From Castanea sativa (taxonomy: Eukaryota > Streptophyta > Magnoliopsida > Fagales > Fagaceae), in the NCBI RefSeq assembly GCF_040712315.1, contig NC_134017.1:4804001-4868000 (forward strand): a DNA stretch of 64,000 bases, read 5' to 3'. Positions 22,745 to 32,720 of this stretch are shown one piece after another (position 1 is the first letter of the stretch; every line of letters begins with the position of its first letter). Below the pieces are notes generated by a model that saw nothing but the letters and a program-made list of their open reading frames with translations, had not been told where the DNA came from and did not search any database. The position numbers were made by a program, and so were the translations under genes.

Positions 22745-23894
22745 TGTAGAGAGGAAAAATTCCTGACCTATCACAAGTTGACACATCATACTACCAAGTC
22801 CACAAAATACAACCAATTACAAAGCACCACGTATTGCTGCTAGGTTTTGCCATCACTATTCGGAAACCAATAAAAATTTGCCAAGTGTCATTGAAATAAA
22901 GGCATGAAACTGCATCAGCATGCGTCAGCGATGACACAAGCAGCCCTGCATCAGCATGCGTCAGCGATGACACAAGCAGCCTTGCACGTGTAAACGATGA
23001 CACAAGCAATCCAGCACGTGTAAGCGATGACATAAGCGGACCAATCAGGCTGTGACAAGTGTCACCAATCAAACTCCGCCCCGTGTCGCTCACCCACCCC
23101 TAAACTCCTATAAATAGAAGCCTTCCCAGGACAGAAGGAGGAGGGGAGAGAGAAGGAAGAAAATATCTTGAGTTCAGAAATCCAGAAGCTCTGCCGGAAT
23201 CATACCCCGAAGCCTCCAGGAATTTCAAGAACTTCAACCTCGAATACAGACAACATTCGAAGCAAAGTCATCCAAACTACTTGTCTAGATCTCAAAGGTC
23301 ACTAGAATCAAGCTCAAAAGCCTCTAGAAACCTCAACAAACCACAAATTGGTGAAGCTCTACAAATTCAAGCCTTCAAAGCCTCGAAGAACTTCCACCAC
23401 AAACCTTCAAATACAAAGAACAATCGAAGAGGAATCATCCAAATCATATTCCTAAATCTCAAAGTTCACTGGAATCAAGCTCAAAAGCCTCTAGGAACCT
23501 CAACACACCATAAATCAACGAAGCTCTACGGAATCAAGCTTCTAAAGCACCGAAGAACTTCCACCACAAACTTTCAAAGACGAAGAACGCCAAGAACACG
23601 AAGAACACACGAAGAACAAAGAATTCCTAATAAGCTCATAGCCAGAGATTCGTTGTAATTCCGTTTCAAAGATCTTCGATCCATTCCTCAGCTAAATTGA
23701 AGGATATCTTGTGTTCAAATCAAAATCACATTACCACAATTCCAATCAACAAATCTTTCAAGGAGATCGAATCAGAGGATCACTCTTTTGTAATTACAGA
23801 GAATTGTACCACATATTCATCAATACAAATTCGCATTTGTGAAACTATTTTACTTGTTTGATTTATTTCGAACTAAGAAATTTAGTCATCTACA
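22745..23894 (+). repeat. 3' LTR of the 15.5-kb element
   Basis: Complete LTR, TGTAGAGAGG to TCTACA, 1150 bp, preceded by a polypurine tract and followed by the GTAGT duplication. It keeps the terminal bases that the 5' LTR lost, and has one extra 36-bp U3 unit. By eye it differs from the 5' LTR at a few percent of sites. Confidence 0.92.
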
Positions 23895-23899
23895 GTAGT

Positions 23900-26042
23900 G
23901 AGGAAGACACACTCAAATTTTTTATGGCATTTGACATCACACCACGCGAGTCTATTTTTAGAGTGGTTGTAGGGAGTCAAATTGTGGTTCCCCCAACAAT
24001 CCCTCCCTCACAATGACGCTCCCGTAACTCGAACCCATGACCTTGGCTCTAATACCATTTATCAGACTGTGAGCTATATTATTCCACCTCAAAACCAATT
24101 GGTAATGAGGAAGACACACTCAAATCTTTTTTGACATTCGACATCACACCACGCATGCTTGTTTTTAGAGTGGTTGTAGGGAGTCAAATTGTGTCCTCCC
24201 AACAAAGTCAATAATGGTAGTATTTAATTAATTAGGTAAACATGTGGCAAGTATTTATTGGTGGAATATAGAGTGGAGCAGGAAAAGTGAGATAAAAGAT
24301 TAGGACTCATATCTTTACCTATCGAAGTAAGAAAAACTTGATTGTTGACTTAAGTATCAGAGTACTGATAGCTGACATTATTGCACCTTTGTCCTTTGAC
24401 TGATCCTTTTTACAAGTATATATTTCTAGAGTCATTGTGCAACCAACTATATTATCAGTTGGTGTCTTTGGTAAAACAATTTTTTTCTCCAACATTAGGG
24501 GGTCCTTTGACTTTTTTATCCAAATGTATTTTCAAAAAATACAAACAACATTACTTAAAAACATTACCAAACGGGCATTAGATGTTTCATCATTTTAAAA
24601 AATATTAAAATATTCTAGCTATTTAATTATACTTTATTTGGCAAAAAAATCTTGGTCTAAAATGTGTAAAGTAAAAAATTCTAATAAACCTTCCAAAAAC
24701 ATTTTACTTGGTTCCTGATAACAAAATTTAGCTCTGTCACTACCTCATGAGTTGGTTGAAAATAAAGTGTGATTCTTTATGGTCATTGGCCCAAGATTCT
24801 TCAACAAATACCGTCCAAACTAAAATGATTCTTACCAATTCTAATGTTCTATCCAGTCCTTTGAGGACAGACATGTACAGGGCCCGATCCTTTTTTACTT
24901 CTTTATGATTTCTTTTTCCCACCAATAGAAAGTAAAAGAATGACTTTCTGTTTCCAATTATTGCAAAGTGCCAAATTAAAGCAAGCTATGCTTTTAATTA
25001 TTTTCATCGCTTTCTAGTTGCATGTGCTTTTTGGGGTGACAGAATAGCACTTCATCCAAATGATTGATCGGATTATATTTTTTAATTTAATTTAATTATT
25101 TTCATTTTATAGCACCATTGTAGAAAATTTATTAAATTTTTCTTAAAAAAATTAAATTTAGTTGTTTAGTACCATACAACCACTATACTTAAAACAGACC
25201 TAAATTATCATCTAATCAGGGAACTTTTACATAATCCTAACAAACTATATAATAACTCTATTAATATAAATCTATCCCAAAAAACAGAATACATCTCCAT
25301 TAATTTGATAATTTCTACATTGATGACATTTTTAAAAAAAAAATTCTATCAATTGTAGACTAAGTTTGGGCCGAGTTATGTAAAGACTGACTACCTATTA
25401 AAAATTAGTAATTTAATAGTTTGCAATGTACTATCAATGTAAGATTTACATTATAAACTAAATAAAAGTGTATAATATTGTACATATTTGTAAAAAAATG
25501 TACAATATTGTACACATTTGTTTAGTATACAATATAATTCTTATATCAATATTACAATATATACCAAAATTTTTATTATTTTTAGTAGATTGAATGGTTT
25601 ATTGTGGCTCAAAAAATAAAAAGATTTACAATTAACCATTGATTATTTACACAATAACCCGAAGTCTATTTTGGGTCAAACTCGTATTAGATTTAACAAA
25701 AATGTCTGATTTCCTTCCTCATTCTAATTATTGGATTTAAATATTTTAAACAATGCTTTTTATTTTTGGGCACAAAAGAAGTTTTAAGTCGAAAAAAACC
25801 CACTCATCCATAATCCATCCCCACGGTTGAGCGCTCTCATTGGCTCTACCATGGATTCTGTTCATCTTCATTAACCAAGCTTCGGTTCATTTTTATGTTA
25901 AAAAGCCATTTCACTTGATCCATCTTTTAATTTATTCTACAGGATCAATGACGATCACCTTCTGGACAATGTAATGGCCATTTTGTTTTCATTAAAGCCA
26001 CTGTGTTCTTTGAAGAAATTGAGAGTGGCTTTGTGAGCAACC
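23900..26042. other. Intergenic upstream of the NLR gene
   Basis: A segment of about 90 bp beginning GAGGAAGACACACTCAAAT occurs at about 23899 and again at 24116, separated by text that, on the minus strand, has a B-box-like GGGTTCGAGTT, so this may be a SINE-like repeat. A diverged inverted copy of 7685-7790 lies at 24222-24330. From 24340 to 26000 the sequence is AT-rich with no credible gene. It includes the NLR promoter, but I see no certain TATA box. Confidence 0.5.
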
Positions 26043-29000
26043 ATGGCCACTTTGTTCGTAATTTCTAAGCACTTTTATGCCCATGTTGTACCCAGTGTCT
26101 GTCAATTGTTTCGTGCTCATGTTCGTCCTCATCTCCGTGCTTTTTCCATTATATATTTATCCCTAGTCCTTGGGCTTGCGTACTTGGCTATAATCTTCTT
26201 TAGTTACAGAAGGTTTCAAAAATTGAAGGACGAGTTCAAGTGGCTTAGAATTGAAGAGAAGTTTATGAATGCTCTCATAAAAGATGTAAAATACGTTTCA
26301 GATTTGGGGAAAGAAATAGATAAGAAAGCCCATCACCTTTGGGATTCACAAATGAGACCAGGAGCAACTGTACAACTAAGCGATGTTGAGAAAGAATGGG
26401 TAAAAGCAATCGATGCAGTGGTTCATAAGGCAAAGTCTTGCCGCCAAACCTACCAGAGACTGAGTCGAAGAAGACAATTTCTGAGGTGGGTTTTCTCCGT
26501 TGTAATGGATTTCAGAAAAATCAGTGGCCTCCGCACTGAAATAGATGCTGTGATCGATGAGATGTATGATCATCTCTGCAGGAAATGTAGAAAGATCTAT
26601 GGATCACTAGAGAGGTCAAGGTCTATTGTTAGAAGCCTGCAGGACAGACCACTGGTGGAACAAAACTCTTATACTTATAATCGAGCTGTGCGACTGCCAC
26701 CAACTCATTCTATTGAAGAGAAATTGAAGGACCTAATCCATAGAAAGCCGGATTTAGTACGAGACAAGAAAGACGACATACAGTACAAAATTGAGTTTCG
26801 GGTGAAGCTACTGCTTGCTTTCCTGGAAGATTTAGATGGGCTTAGAATGGACACTAAAACGGAGAAGGCCTGGGTGAAGCTTGTGGAGGAGGCCATACTC
26901 GAACTACAGCAAGACATGGAGAGCATACTGAAAATAGCAAATCGAATGAGTTGGATTTTCTATATCGGTAATTGGATAGCAAAGCGTAAGCTCAAGAAGA
27001 GCCATGAGCACTACGAAAGAAAGTTTCGGAACCTCATTGCACATAAGGACATCTGTGATTTCAAATTTATTAGAAGAGATTCATTAAAATCTGTCCATCG
27101 GTCGCAGAAAAAGCAAATGTTTTCATCTGAGGCCACAGCAGCCAGTGACGATGGTATTTCTTCTCATCTGAACAACTTTCACAATCAGCTCAGTCAGGGG
27201 CAAGCCATGGAAGATTTCACACAACTACACAGTCGTTTAAAGGATGTACACAAACTTCTCATGGATGCAAAAGCAATTGAAGGTATAAAGCATTCAAGAA
27301 TGGCTTGGACGGATCAACTGAAGGAAATTATTGAAGATGCAGGAAAATCATTGAAATCCCATGGAGAAAGTTCCCGCTCGGAGTGGAGTGAAAATCAAAA
27401 CAAGACAGAGTCTCCGTCAAAGTTCAAAGAAATTAGGCGATTTAATATAGCACTCAGAATTCTCGGGAGAAGCATAACAATATTTCGCATCGAACAGAGG
27501 AGAGAGGAGAACTTGGTAGTCGGCATGGATGAAGATGTACATAAAGTAGTCTCACAACTAATCACCAACAGTGAGAATTGCTCCACGCATTTTATTGTGG
27601 GGATGAAGGGCATCGGTAAGACAACACTGGCGAAGATGGTTTTTTACCATAGTGCTATTCAGAACCATTTTGAGTCCAGATACTGGGTGCCTCTAACTGA
27701 TAGAGTGGATGAGGAAAAGAATGTAATCCTGAAAAGATTAGGACAGACGTTAATGCCTGCACCGGCAACCAATAAGGAAGGGAAGGAAAAAGAGGAAGGG
27801 ACTAATATGGAATGGAAGGAAAAAGATTACTCGATCAAGGAGCTGAATGGGTTCTTGAAGGGTAAGAAGTACCTTATAGTTCTGGACAACATCTTGTCAG
27901 TGGAAGCCTGGGAGAGTTTAAAAGCCGCATTCCGGGATGGCACAAATGGGAGTAGAATTTTGATCACCACACGGCACGAGAGTGTAGCTTCAAATGCTGA
28001 GCACTACTACAAACTTCGACTACGAACCAAAGATGAGAGCTTGAGTTTGTTTCAACAGATGGTCAACCTTCCCTCTGAAACTTCTGACCAGCCTGACCTC
28101 TCTCCAGAAGCAGGAGAATCACAAAAACTGAATTCGCTCGCACACAAAGTAGTAGGAAGGTGTGGGGGCTTGCCACTTTCCATCTTAAGTCTTGGGTATC
28201 TATTTTCAGGGACGGAGAATGTGACTTATGAGAAGTTGTTGAAGGTGCTTGACCATATTGATCATAACCAAACACCATGGACGGAAATTATAGATTCCGA
28301 AGTAAAAGACTTGCAACCACCTCTAGGGCAATGTCTTTCTTATTTTGGACTCTTCCCCAAGGACACCGAAACTTCAGCAAGGAGATTAGTTGCTTTGTGG
28401 GTTGCAGAAGGGTTGGTAAAGCCAAGTGAGCAAGAGCCTCCTGAATTAGTTGCAAGGAAGATTCTGAAAGAGTTGATAAACCTCAACTTGGTACAAGTGG
28501 TGGAAAGAAGGCCTAACGGGAAGGAAAAGACATGTAGTTTCCCTAGTGCTCTGCGAGATTTATGGTTGCGATCAAATGCAAGCTTTGATCAGCGGCTTGC
28601 TCATAATGCTGATGAACATGAACATGGTAAAAATTTACAAAATTTATTGCGAAGCTGCAGAAATCCCCGCTCAATTCTCTTTTTTGATACTCGAGAAGGA
28701 AATAAACCTGGAGAAGAAATAGGTAACTTCCTTTCTCTGGGTATTGCAAGTGGTCATCTATTACAGTTACAAGTCCTTGATCTTGAACACGTATTTCGAC
28801 CCCAATTGCCAGACACTATAGGAAAATTAATTCATTTAACATATTTGGGGTTAAGGTGGACTTACCTGGAGAAGATCCCATCGTCAATTGGCAACTTAAC
28901 AAACCTCCAAACTCTGGATGTGATGCATACTTATATCCGTGTTCTCCCTAGTTCAATATGGAAATTGAAGAAACTTCAGCACCTATGCATGAACCAAATT

Positions 29001-29747
29001 TATCGAAGCCAAATCAAGCATCAATCAAGTGGGAGTTCTTTGCAAAATCTCCAAACATTGAGGGGTGCATTTGTAGATAAGGACAGTCCTCTAAAGGATA
29101 GCCTCCGTAGGTTGACCAACCTTAGAAAATTGGCACTAGCTTTCCAACTGAACCTGTCACAGCAAATGGCACTAGCTGAGAGTCTTTTGAACCTGAAGCA
29201 GCTTAAAGCTTTGAAGTTGAAATCAATTGATGAAATGGGTCAGCCTCAAGATCTAAAGGCGACTTTCTTGTTAGGCCTTGAAAATCTTTCCAACCTATAT
29301 CTGTTTGGAAAACTAGAGAATGCATCCATTAATAGACTCCCACAAAGCCTAACTGACCTTACCTTATCTGCCTCTGGACTTTTAGATGATCCAATGCCAG
29401 AGTTAGAGAAACTTAAAAAGCTTGAATGTCTCAGTTTGTACTCTGGTTCTTATACTGGGAAAAGCATGTCATGCTCCAAGGGAGGCTTTCCCCAGCTTCA
29501 TGTTCTGAACTTCTGGATGCTTAAGGAATTGGAAGAATGGAATGTGGTGGAGGAAGCAATGCCAAAGCTCAAGAAGTTAGAGATTCGTTCCTGCAACAGT
29601 TTGAAGGTCCCAACTGGGTTGGGGACTCTGAAGACTCTTAGTGAATTGAAGTTAAAGGATATGCCGGTGAAATTCATAGCAGAAATTGAGAAAACCAAGG
29701 AGATAATTTGGGACGACATTGCTCTATCTCCGGTCATAAATTATTGA
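26043..29747 (+). CDS. CC-NBS-LRR (NLR) disease-resistance-type protein with N-terminal membrane-anchor-like helix
   Basis: A 1234-residue intronless frame; the ATG at 26043 lies in a good context (CAACCATGGCC). Residues 33-54 (IIYLSLVLGLAYLAIIFFSY region) form a strong hydrophobic helix followed by Arg/Lys, so it can act as a signal anchor. Long coiled-coil helices fill about 55-330, and an Rx-N-like segment lies at about 389-445. The NB-ARC domain has P-loop GMKGIGKTT (520-528), kinase-2 LIVLDN (611-616), RNBS-B GSRILITTR (636-644), GLPL at 709-712 and RNBS-D CLSYFGLFPK (764-773). The MHD position is replaced by CSFPSALRDLWL (from 831). Leucine-rich repeats run from about 907 to the end. 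NLRs sense pathogen effectors and trigger immunity. Which pathogen this one senses cannot be said. It is about 200 residues longer than usual before the NB-ARC. Confidence 0.93.
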   Translation: MATLFVISKHFYAHVVPSVCQLFRAHVRPHLRAFSIIYLSLVLGLAYLAIIFFSYRRFQKLKDEFKWLRIEEKFMNALIKDVKYVSDLGKEIDKKAHHLWDSQMRPGATVQLSDVEKEWVKAIDAVVHKAKSCRQTYQRLSRRRQFLRWVFSVVMDFRKISGLRTEIDAVIDEMYDHLCRKCRKIYGSLERSRSIVRSLQDRPLVEQNSYTYNRAVRLPPTHSIEEKLKDLIHRKPDLVRDKKDDIQYKIEFRVKLLLAFLEDLDGLRMDTKTEKAWVKLVEEAILELQQDMESILKIANRMSWIFYIGNWIAKRKLKKSHEHYERKFRNLIAHKDICDFKFIRRDSLKSVHRSQKKQMFSSEATAASDDGISSHLNNFHNQLSQGQAMEDFTQLHSRLKDVHKLLMDAKAIEGIKHSRMAWTDQLKEIIEDAGKSLKSHGESSRSEWSENQNKTESPSKFKEIRRFNIALRILGRSITIFRIEQRREENLVVGMDEDVHKVVSQLITNSENCSTHFIVGMKGIGKTTLAKMVFYHSAIQNHFESRYWVPLTDRVDEEKNVILKRLGQTLMPAPATNKEGKEKEEGTNMEWKEKDYSIKELNGFLKGKKYLIVLDNILSVEAWESLKAAFRDGTNGSRILITTRHESVASNAEHYYKLRLRTKDESLSLFQQMVNLPSETSDQPDLSPEAGESQKLNSLAHKVVGRCGGLPLSILSLGYLFSGTENVTYEKLLKVLDHIDHNQTPWTEIIDSEVKDLQPPLGQCLSYFGLFPKDTETSARRLVALWVAEGLVKPSEQEPPELVARKILKELINLNLVQVVERRPNGKEKTCSFPSALRDLWLRSNASFDQRLAHNADEHEHGKNLQNLLRSCRNPRSILFFDTREGNKPGEEIGNFLSLGIASGHLLQLQVLDLEHVFRPQLPDTIGKLIHLTYLGLRWTYLEKIPSSIGNLTNLQTLDVMHTYIRVLPSSIWKLKKLQHLCMNQIYRSQIKHQSSGSSLQNLQTLRGAFVDKDSPLKDSLRRLTNLRKLALAFQLNLSQQMALAESLLNLKQLKALKLKSIDEMGQPQDLKATFLLGLENLSNLYLFGKLENASINRLPQSLTDLTLSASGLLDDPMPELEKLKKLECLSLYSGSYTGKSMSCSKGGFPQLHVLNFWMLKELEEWNVVEEAMPKLKKLEIRSCNSLKVPTGLGTLKTLSELKLKDMPVKFIAEIEKTKEIIWDDIALSPVINY

Positions 29748-31079
29748 TGACCATAGTCAATACTGAATGGAGCTCAAGATTATATGTAGGGAAGGTAGTC
29801 TTTCTTTTTATTTCTCTGTTCTAATTCATTTTTTTAGTTCTTAAAACAAAGCATTAATATTTTGACACTGCAACTTTTAACAGATTGCTGCTTCCTTTCA
29901 TTACTTATTTGACCATGAAGGATGATGTACGTGTTGGACAAAAGCCTAAAGAGGTATTTAGACATGATGTCTCAATTTACTATTTGGCTCACCAGGTTAC
30001 TTATTTTTCTTCTTCTTTTTTAGTTCCTTTAATGTGTTGCTATGGGTTTGATCAATAAAAGTCATATGCTTGCTCTGGAGAAGACTAGAATCAAATAGTA
30101 CGCTTTGTTACAAAGTACTACTGGGTGTGTATTATTTTTGTGTCTCTTGGTTCTGATGCATTTGATAAAAATATGTAATAGTCAGATGCTTACCATGCAA
30201 ATGACTGGAATAATGTTGTACGATTTCTTATACAAAGTGATATATGTGTGTTCTTTTATTCGGTTGGGGGACATATGGAATATGTTCTTTCTTTCTGGAT
30301 GCATATATCTGTTTTGACTCATGTACTCGAATAAAATAGTACGATGTCACAAACAGGATGCTACTGTCTCTGTAATGTGTTTTTTTATTCCAATTGTTTC
30401 GATTGGTTCTAAGGTACTTGATCAACAATATGTAGCAATAGTCGGTTGAAAATCCATCTACAGAGGAGACTTCCTTGTACGCTTTCCATTCCTCGTGGAG
30501 GCGATCAGACTTATTGCCATGTACAAGCTTCCAACCAGCGTTTTTGTTGGTATGCCTTCCCTATTCAAAAACTCGATCCCCAATCATGCCATTCGAGCTA
30601 CTGGATGCCAAATCTGCAAAACCTTCACTCAAATAAACTAAAATCCATTTTAAACCTCAGCACCACAATATTTTGAAGGGCTGTTGGAGATCATGCCTTG
30701 TGAATTCATCACCAACACCACCTTGAGTAGAGCAAGTTTTGTTGGGGTGATCTTATCACGAATTAAGCCTAGCAATTTAAGCAAGCTAATGCCCATTTTT
30801 GTAAAATTCAGTGAATGCCTTGGTCCTTTGTTATGGCTCTATTTGTTCGGCTTGAGAGTAGAGAAATCTAAGGGGGTAATGCTGTCGGCAGCGAGCCTAT
30901 ATGTAAACATACCATCAAGTTGAATTGCATGTGCCCAGTGTACCTCTTTACACTCTTACCATATCTATAGAGCCATTCTTTTCTTGCTTTTTTCATTGAT
31001 ACAAATTGTCTTTTGAACGGTTTCAAACCGTGGCTGCTGTTTGGGGGTTTGTTTGGAGTGGGTTTTTTTCTAGGTAGCA
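29748..31079 (+). other. NLR 3' UTR with possible intron, then unassigned sequence
   Basis: After the stop, GGGAAG before GTAGTCTTTC near 29791 and a pyrimidine-rich tract ending TTAACAG near 29883 could bound a 3'-UTR intron. Between 30060 and 30440 a unit of about 125 bp (AGTACG.., TGTGTTTTTTTATTC, GTTCTGATG or similar) seems to recur in diverged form. From 30450 to 30930 the sequence has coding-like composition but only short ORFs and no domain that I recognise. Confidence 0.4.
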
Positions 31080-32282
31080 CTCAAAAGTATACATGTCAAA
31101 ATGGGTCAAAATTTTCCGGCCCGACCCGACCCGAAAAATACTCGACCCGAACCCAATTTTTTTGACCCGAAACAAAAACGGGTTGACCCGTGACCCGACC
31201 CGAGTTTTCCGAGTTTTTTTGCGGGTCAACCCGACCTGACTCGCGACTTGATCCGAACTCGAATCACTTTTTTAAAACTTTTTTTTTTGGTAAAAAAAAA
31301 GTAAATTTAAGACAATAGTAGTTTAATTGTTTATTGTGAGCTTTAAGGAAACAATTGATACATTTACATATGCAAATTAATTGAAAGATAAAAGGTTGAG
31401 CATTCTATAATGAGTAAAAATTTTTAGATATCAAATAACAAAGTACATGCCAAGATAATATGGTTACAGTAGAGTTAAAAATATAGATTTAAAATTGTAG
31501 ACATGTGTGAGAAACATTTACAAGTGTAAAAATAGTGAAGTCAAAGTATCAAATTAGCATAAATTATGAGACTTATTTTTTAATAATCTATGTCCAAAAT
31601 AAATGGCTTTTCAAAATAAATTATGATATTTTCTAGAGTGTGTGTTGCCTAACAATGATATAATATTCATAAAAGAGACCATGTATAAATAAGTAAGCAA
31701 TCAAATTTTAATGTATATCTCAAATTGAAATAGAGTGTCAACCACAATTGATAATAGATTATAAAATTAATTTTCAAGATTGTAAATTTCTTATATGTTT
31801 TTATTCTTTATCAAATGAGTTATCCAATAAGTCATTTGCAATTTTGTTTTATATTTTGGAATGTTGATATTGTGTAGAAATAAAACATGTGTATTTGTTT
31901 TTACCTATGTTTGTGTTATTTTGTCTTAGATAGTAATGTTAGGATTTGTATAATTTTAAAATTATTGAATAAGTATTAATAAGTTTAACTGAATTCATTC
32001 TTGATATAAGTGGTGAAGTCAAAATAATGCATTGTACATCAAATAATTTATTACATAACTTTCCAAATGACAAATACATATTGTTTTATTTGTATAAAAA
32101 AAAAAAAAAATTTATGTGAAAAATACGGGTCAACCCGACCCGACCCGCAACCTAATTGACCCAAACCCGTTTTTAACCTGCTTAAAATGACCCGTTTTGA
32201 CCCGTGACCCATTTGACCCGCAACCCGTTTGACTCGACCCGAACCCGACCCGCCCGCCCATTTTGCCATGTCTACTCAAAAG
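31080..32282. mobile_element. Non-autonomous hAT element rich in GACCCG motifs, 8-bp TSD
   Basis: Element 31088-32274 (1187 bp). The left end TATACATGTCAAAATGGG and the right end, read on the other strand, TAGACATGGCAAAATGGG match at 16 of 18 positions. Exact 8-bp duplications CTCAAAAG flank it (31080-31087, 32275-32282). Both subterminal regions (31110-31255 and 32125-32262) are packed with GACCCG/CGGGTC motifs in both orientations, like the subterminal binding sites of hAT transposases. The middle is AT-rich with no transposase, so it is a deletion derivative. Confidence 0.9.
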
Positions 32283-32677
32283 ACACATTATACAAAAGGG
32301 GCAGCTGAAGGCAATGTTATGAATTTCGTTCCATTCAGCTTGAAGTGGTTAGAATTTTCTATTCCGTTTGTTAACCAGCACAAATCACCTCTCTATACCA
32401 TCACTATTTAAATTTTGGCTCATTTTGGTTTATGCCACTAAATTTCGCTCGCTATAATGATTTCAACTAGTATGTAAACAAATCATTATTTTTTTTCCTA
32501 AACCTATTTTTTTATTACTTAATTTAATGTCATTTCATTATTATTTTTCATTAAAAATGAGTTTTTCTTATTTACCTTACTCACATATGTGATATGACGT
32601 AGGGTTTTTTTTTTTTTTATTCATTAAGAGTATATTTTGTCTTTTATTTTTGTTTCATTTATTCGTATAAAACATGT

Positions 32678-32720
<43 letters not shown>

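Larger units (their letters stand above)
8434..23899 (+). mobile_element. 15.5-kb rearranged non-autonomous LTR retrotransposon with TSD GTAGT
   Basis: The element runs from TGTAGAGAGG at 8439 to TCTACA at 23894, with exact 5-bp target duplications GTAGT at 8434-8438 and 23895-23899. Outer LTRs are in plus orientation (8439-9537 and 22745-23894). Between them, in order, are: a 240-bp segment, an inverted protease and gag, an inverted truncated LTR, an antisense plant-mobile-domain ORF, a primer-site-like sequence, a plus-strand gag, the same 240-bp segment again, several blocks of tandem repeats, a polypurine tract and the 3' LTR. No reverse transcriptase, RNase H or integrase is readable. 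The gag and protease suggest Ty3/Gypsy. The single TSD shows that the outer ends integrated together; internal order implies strand-switching or recombination. Confidence 0.9.
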
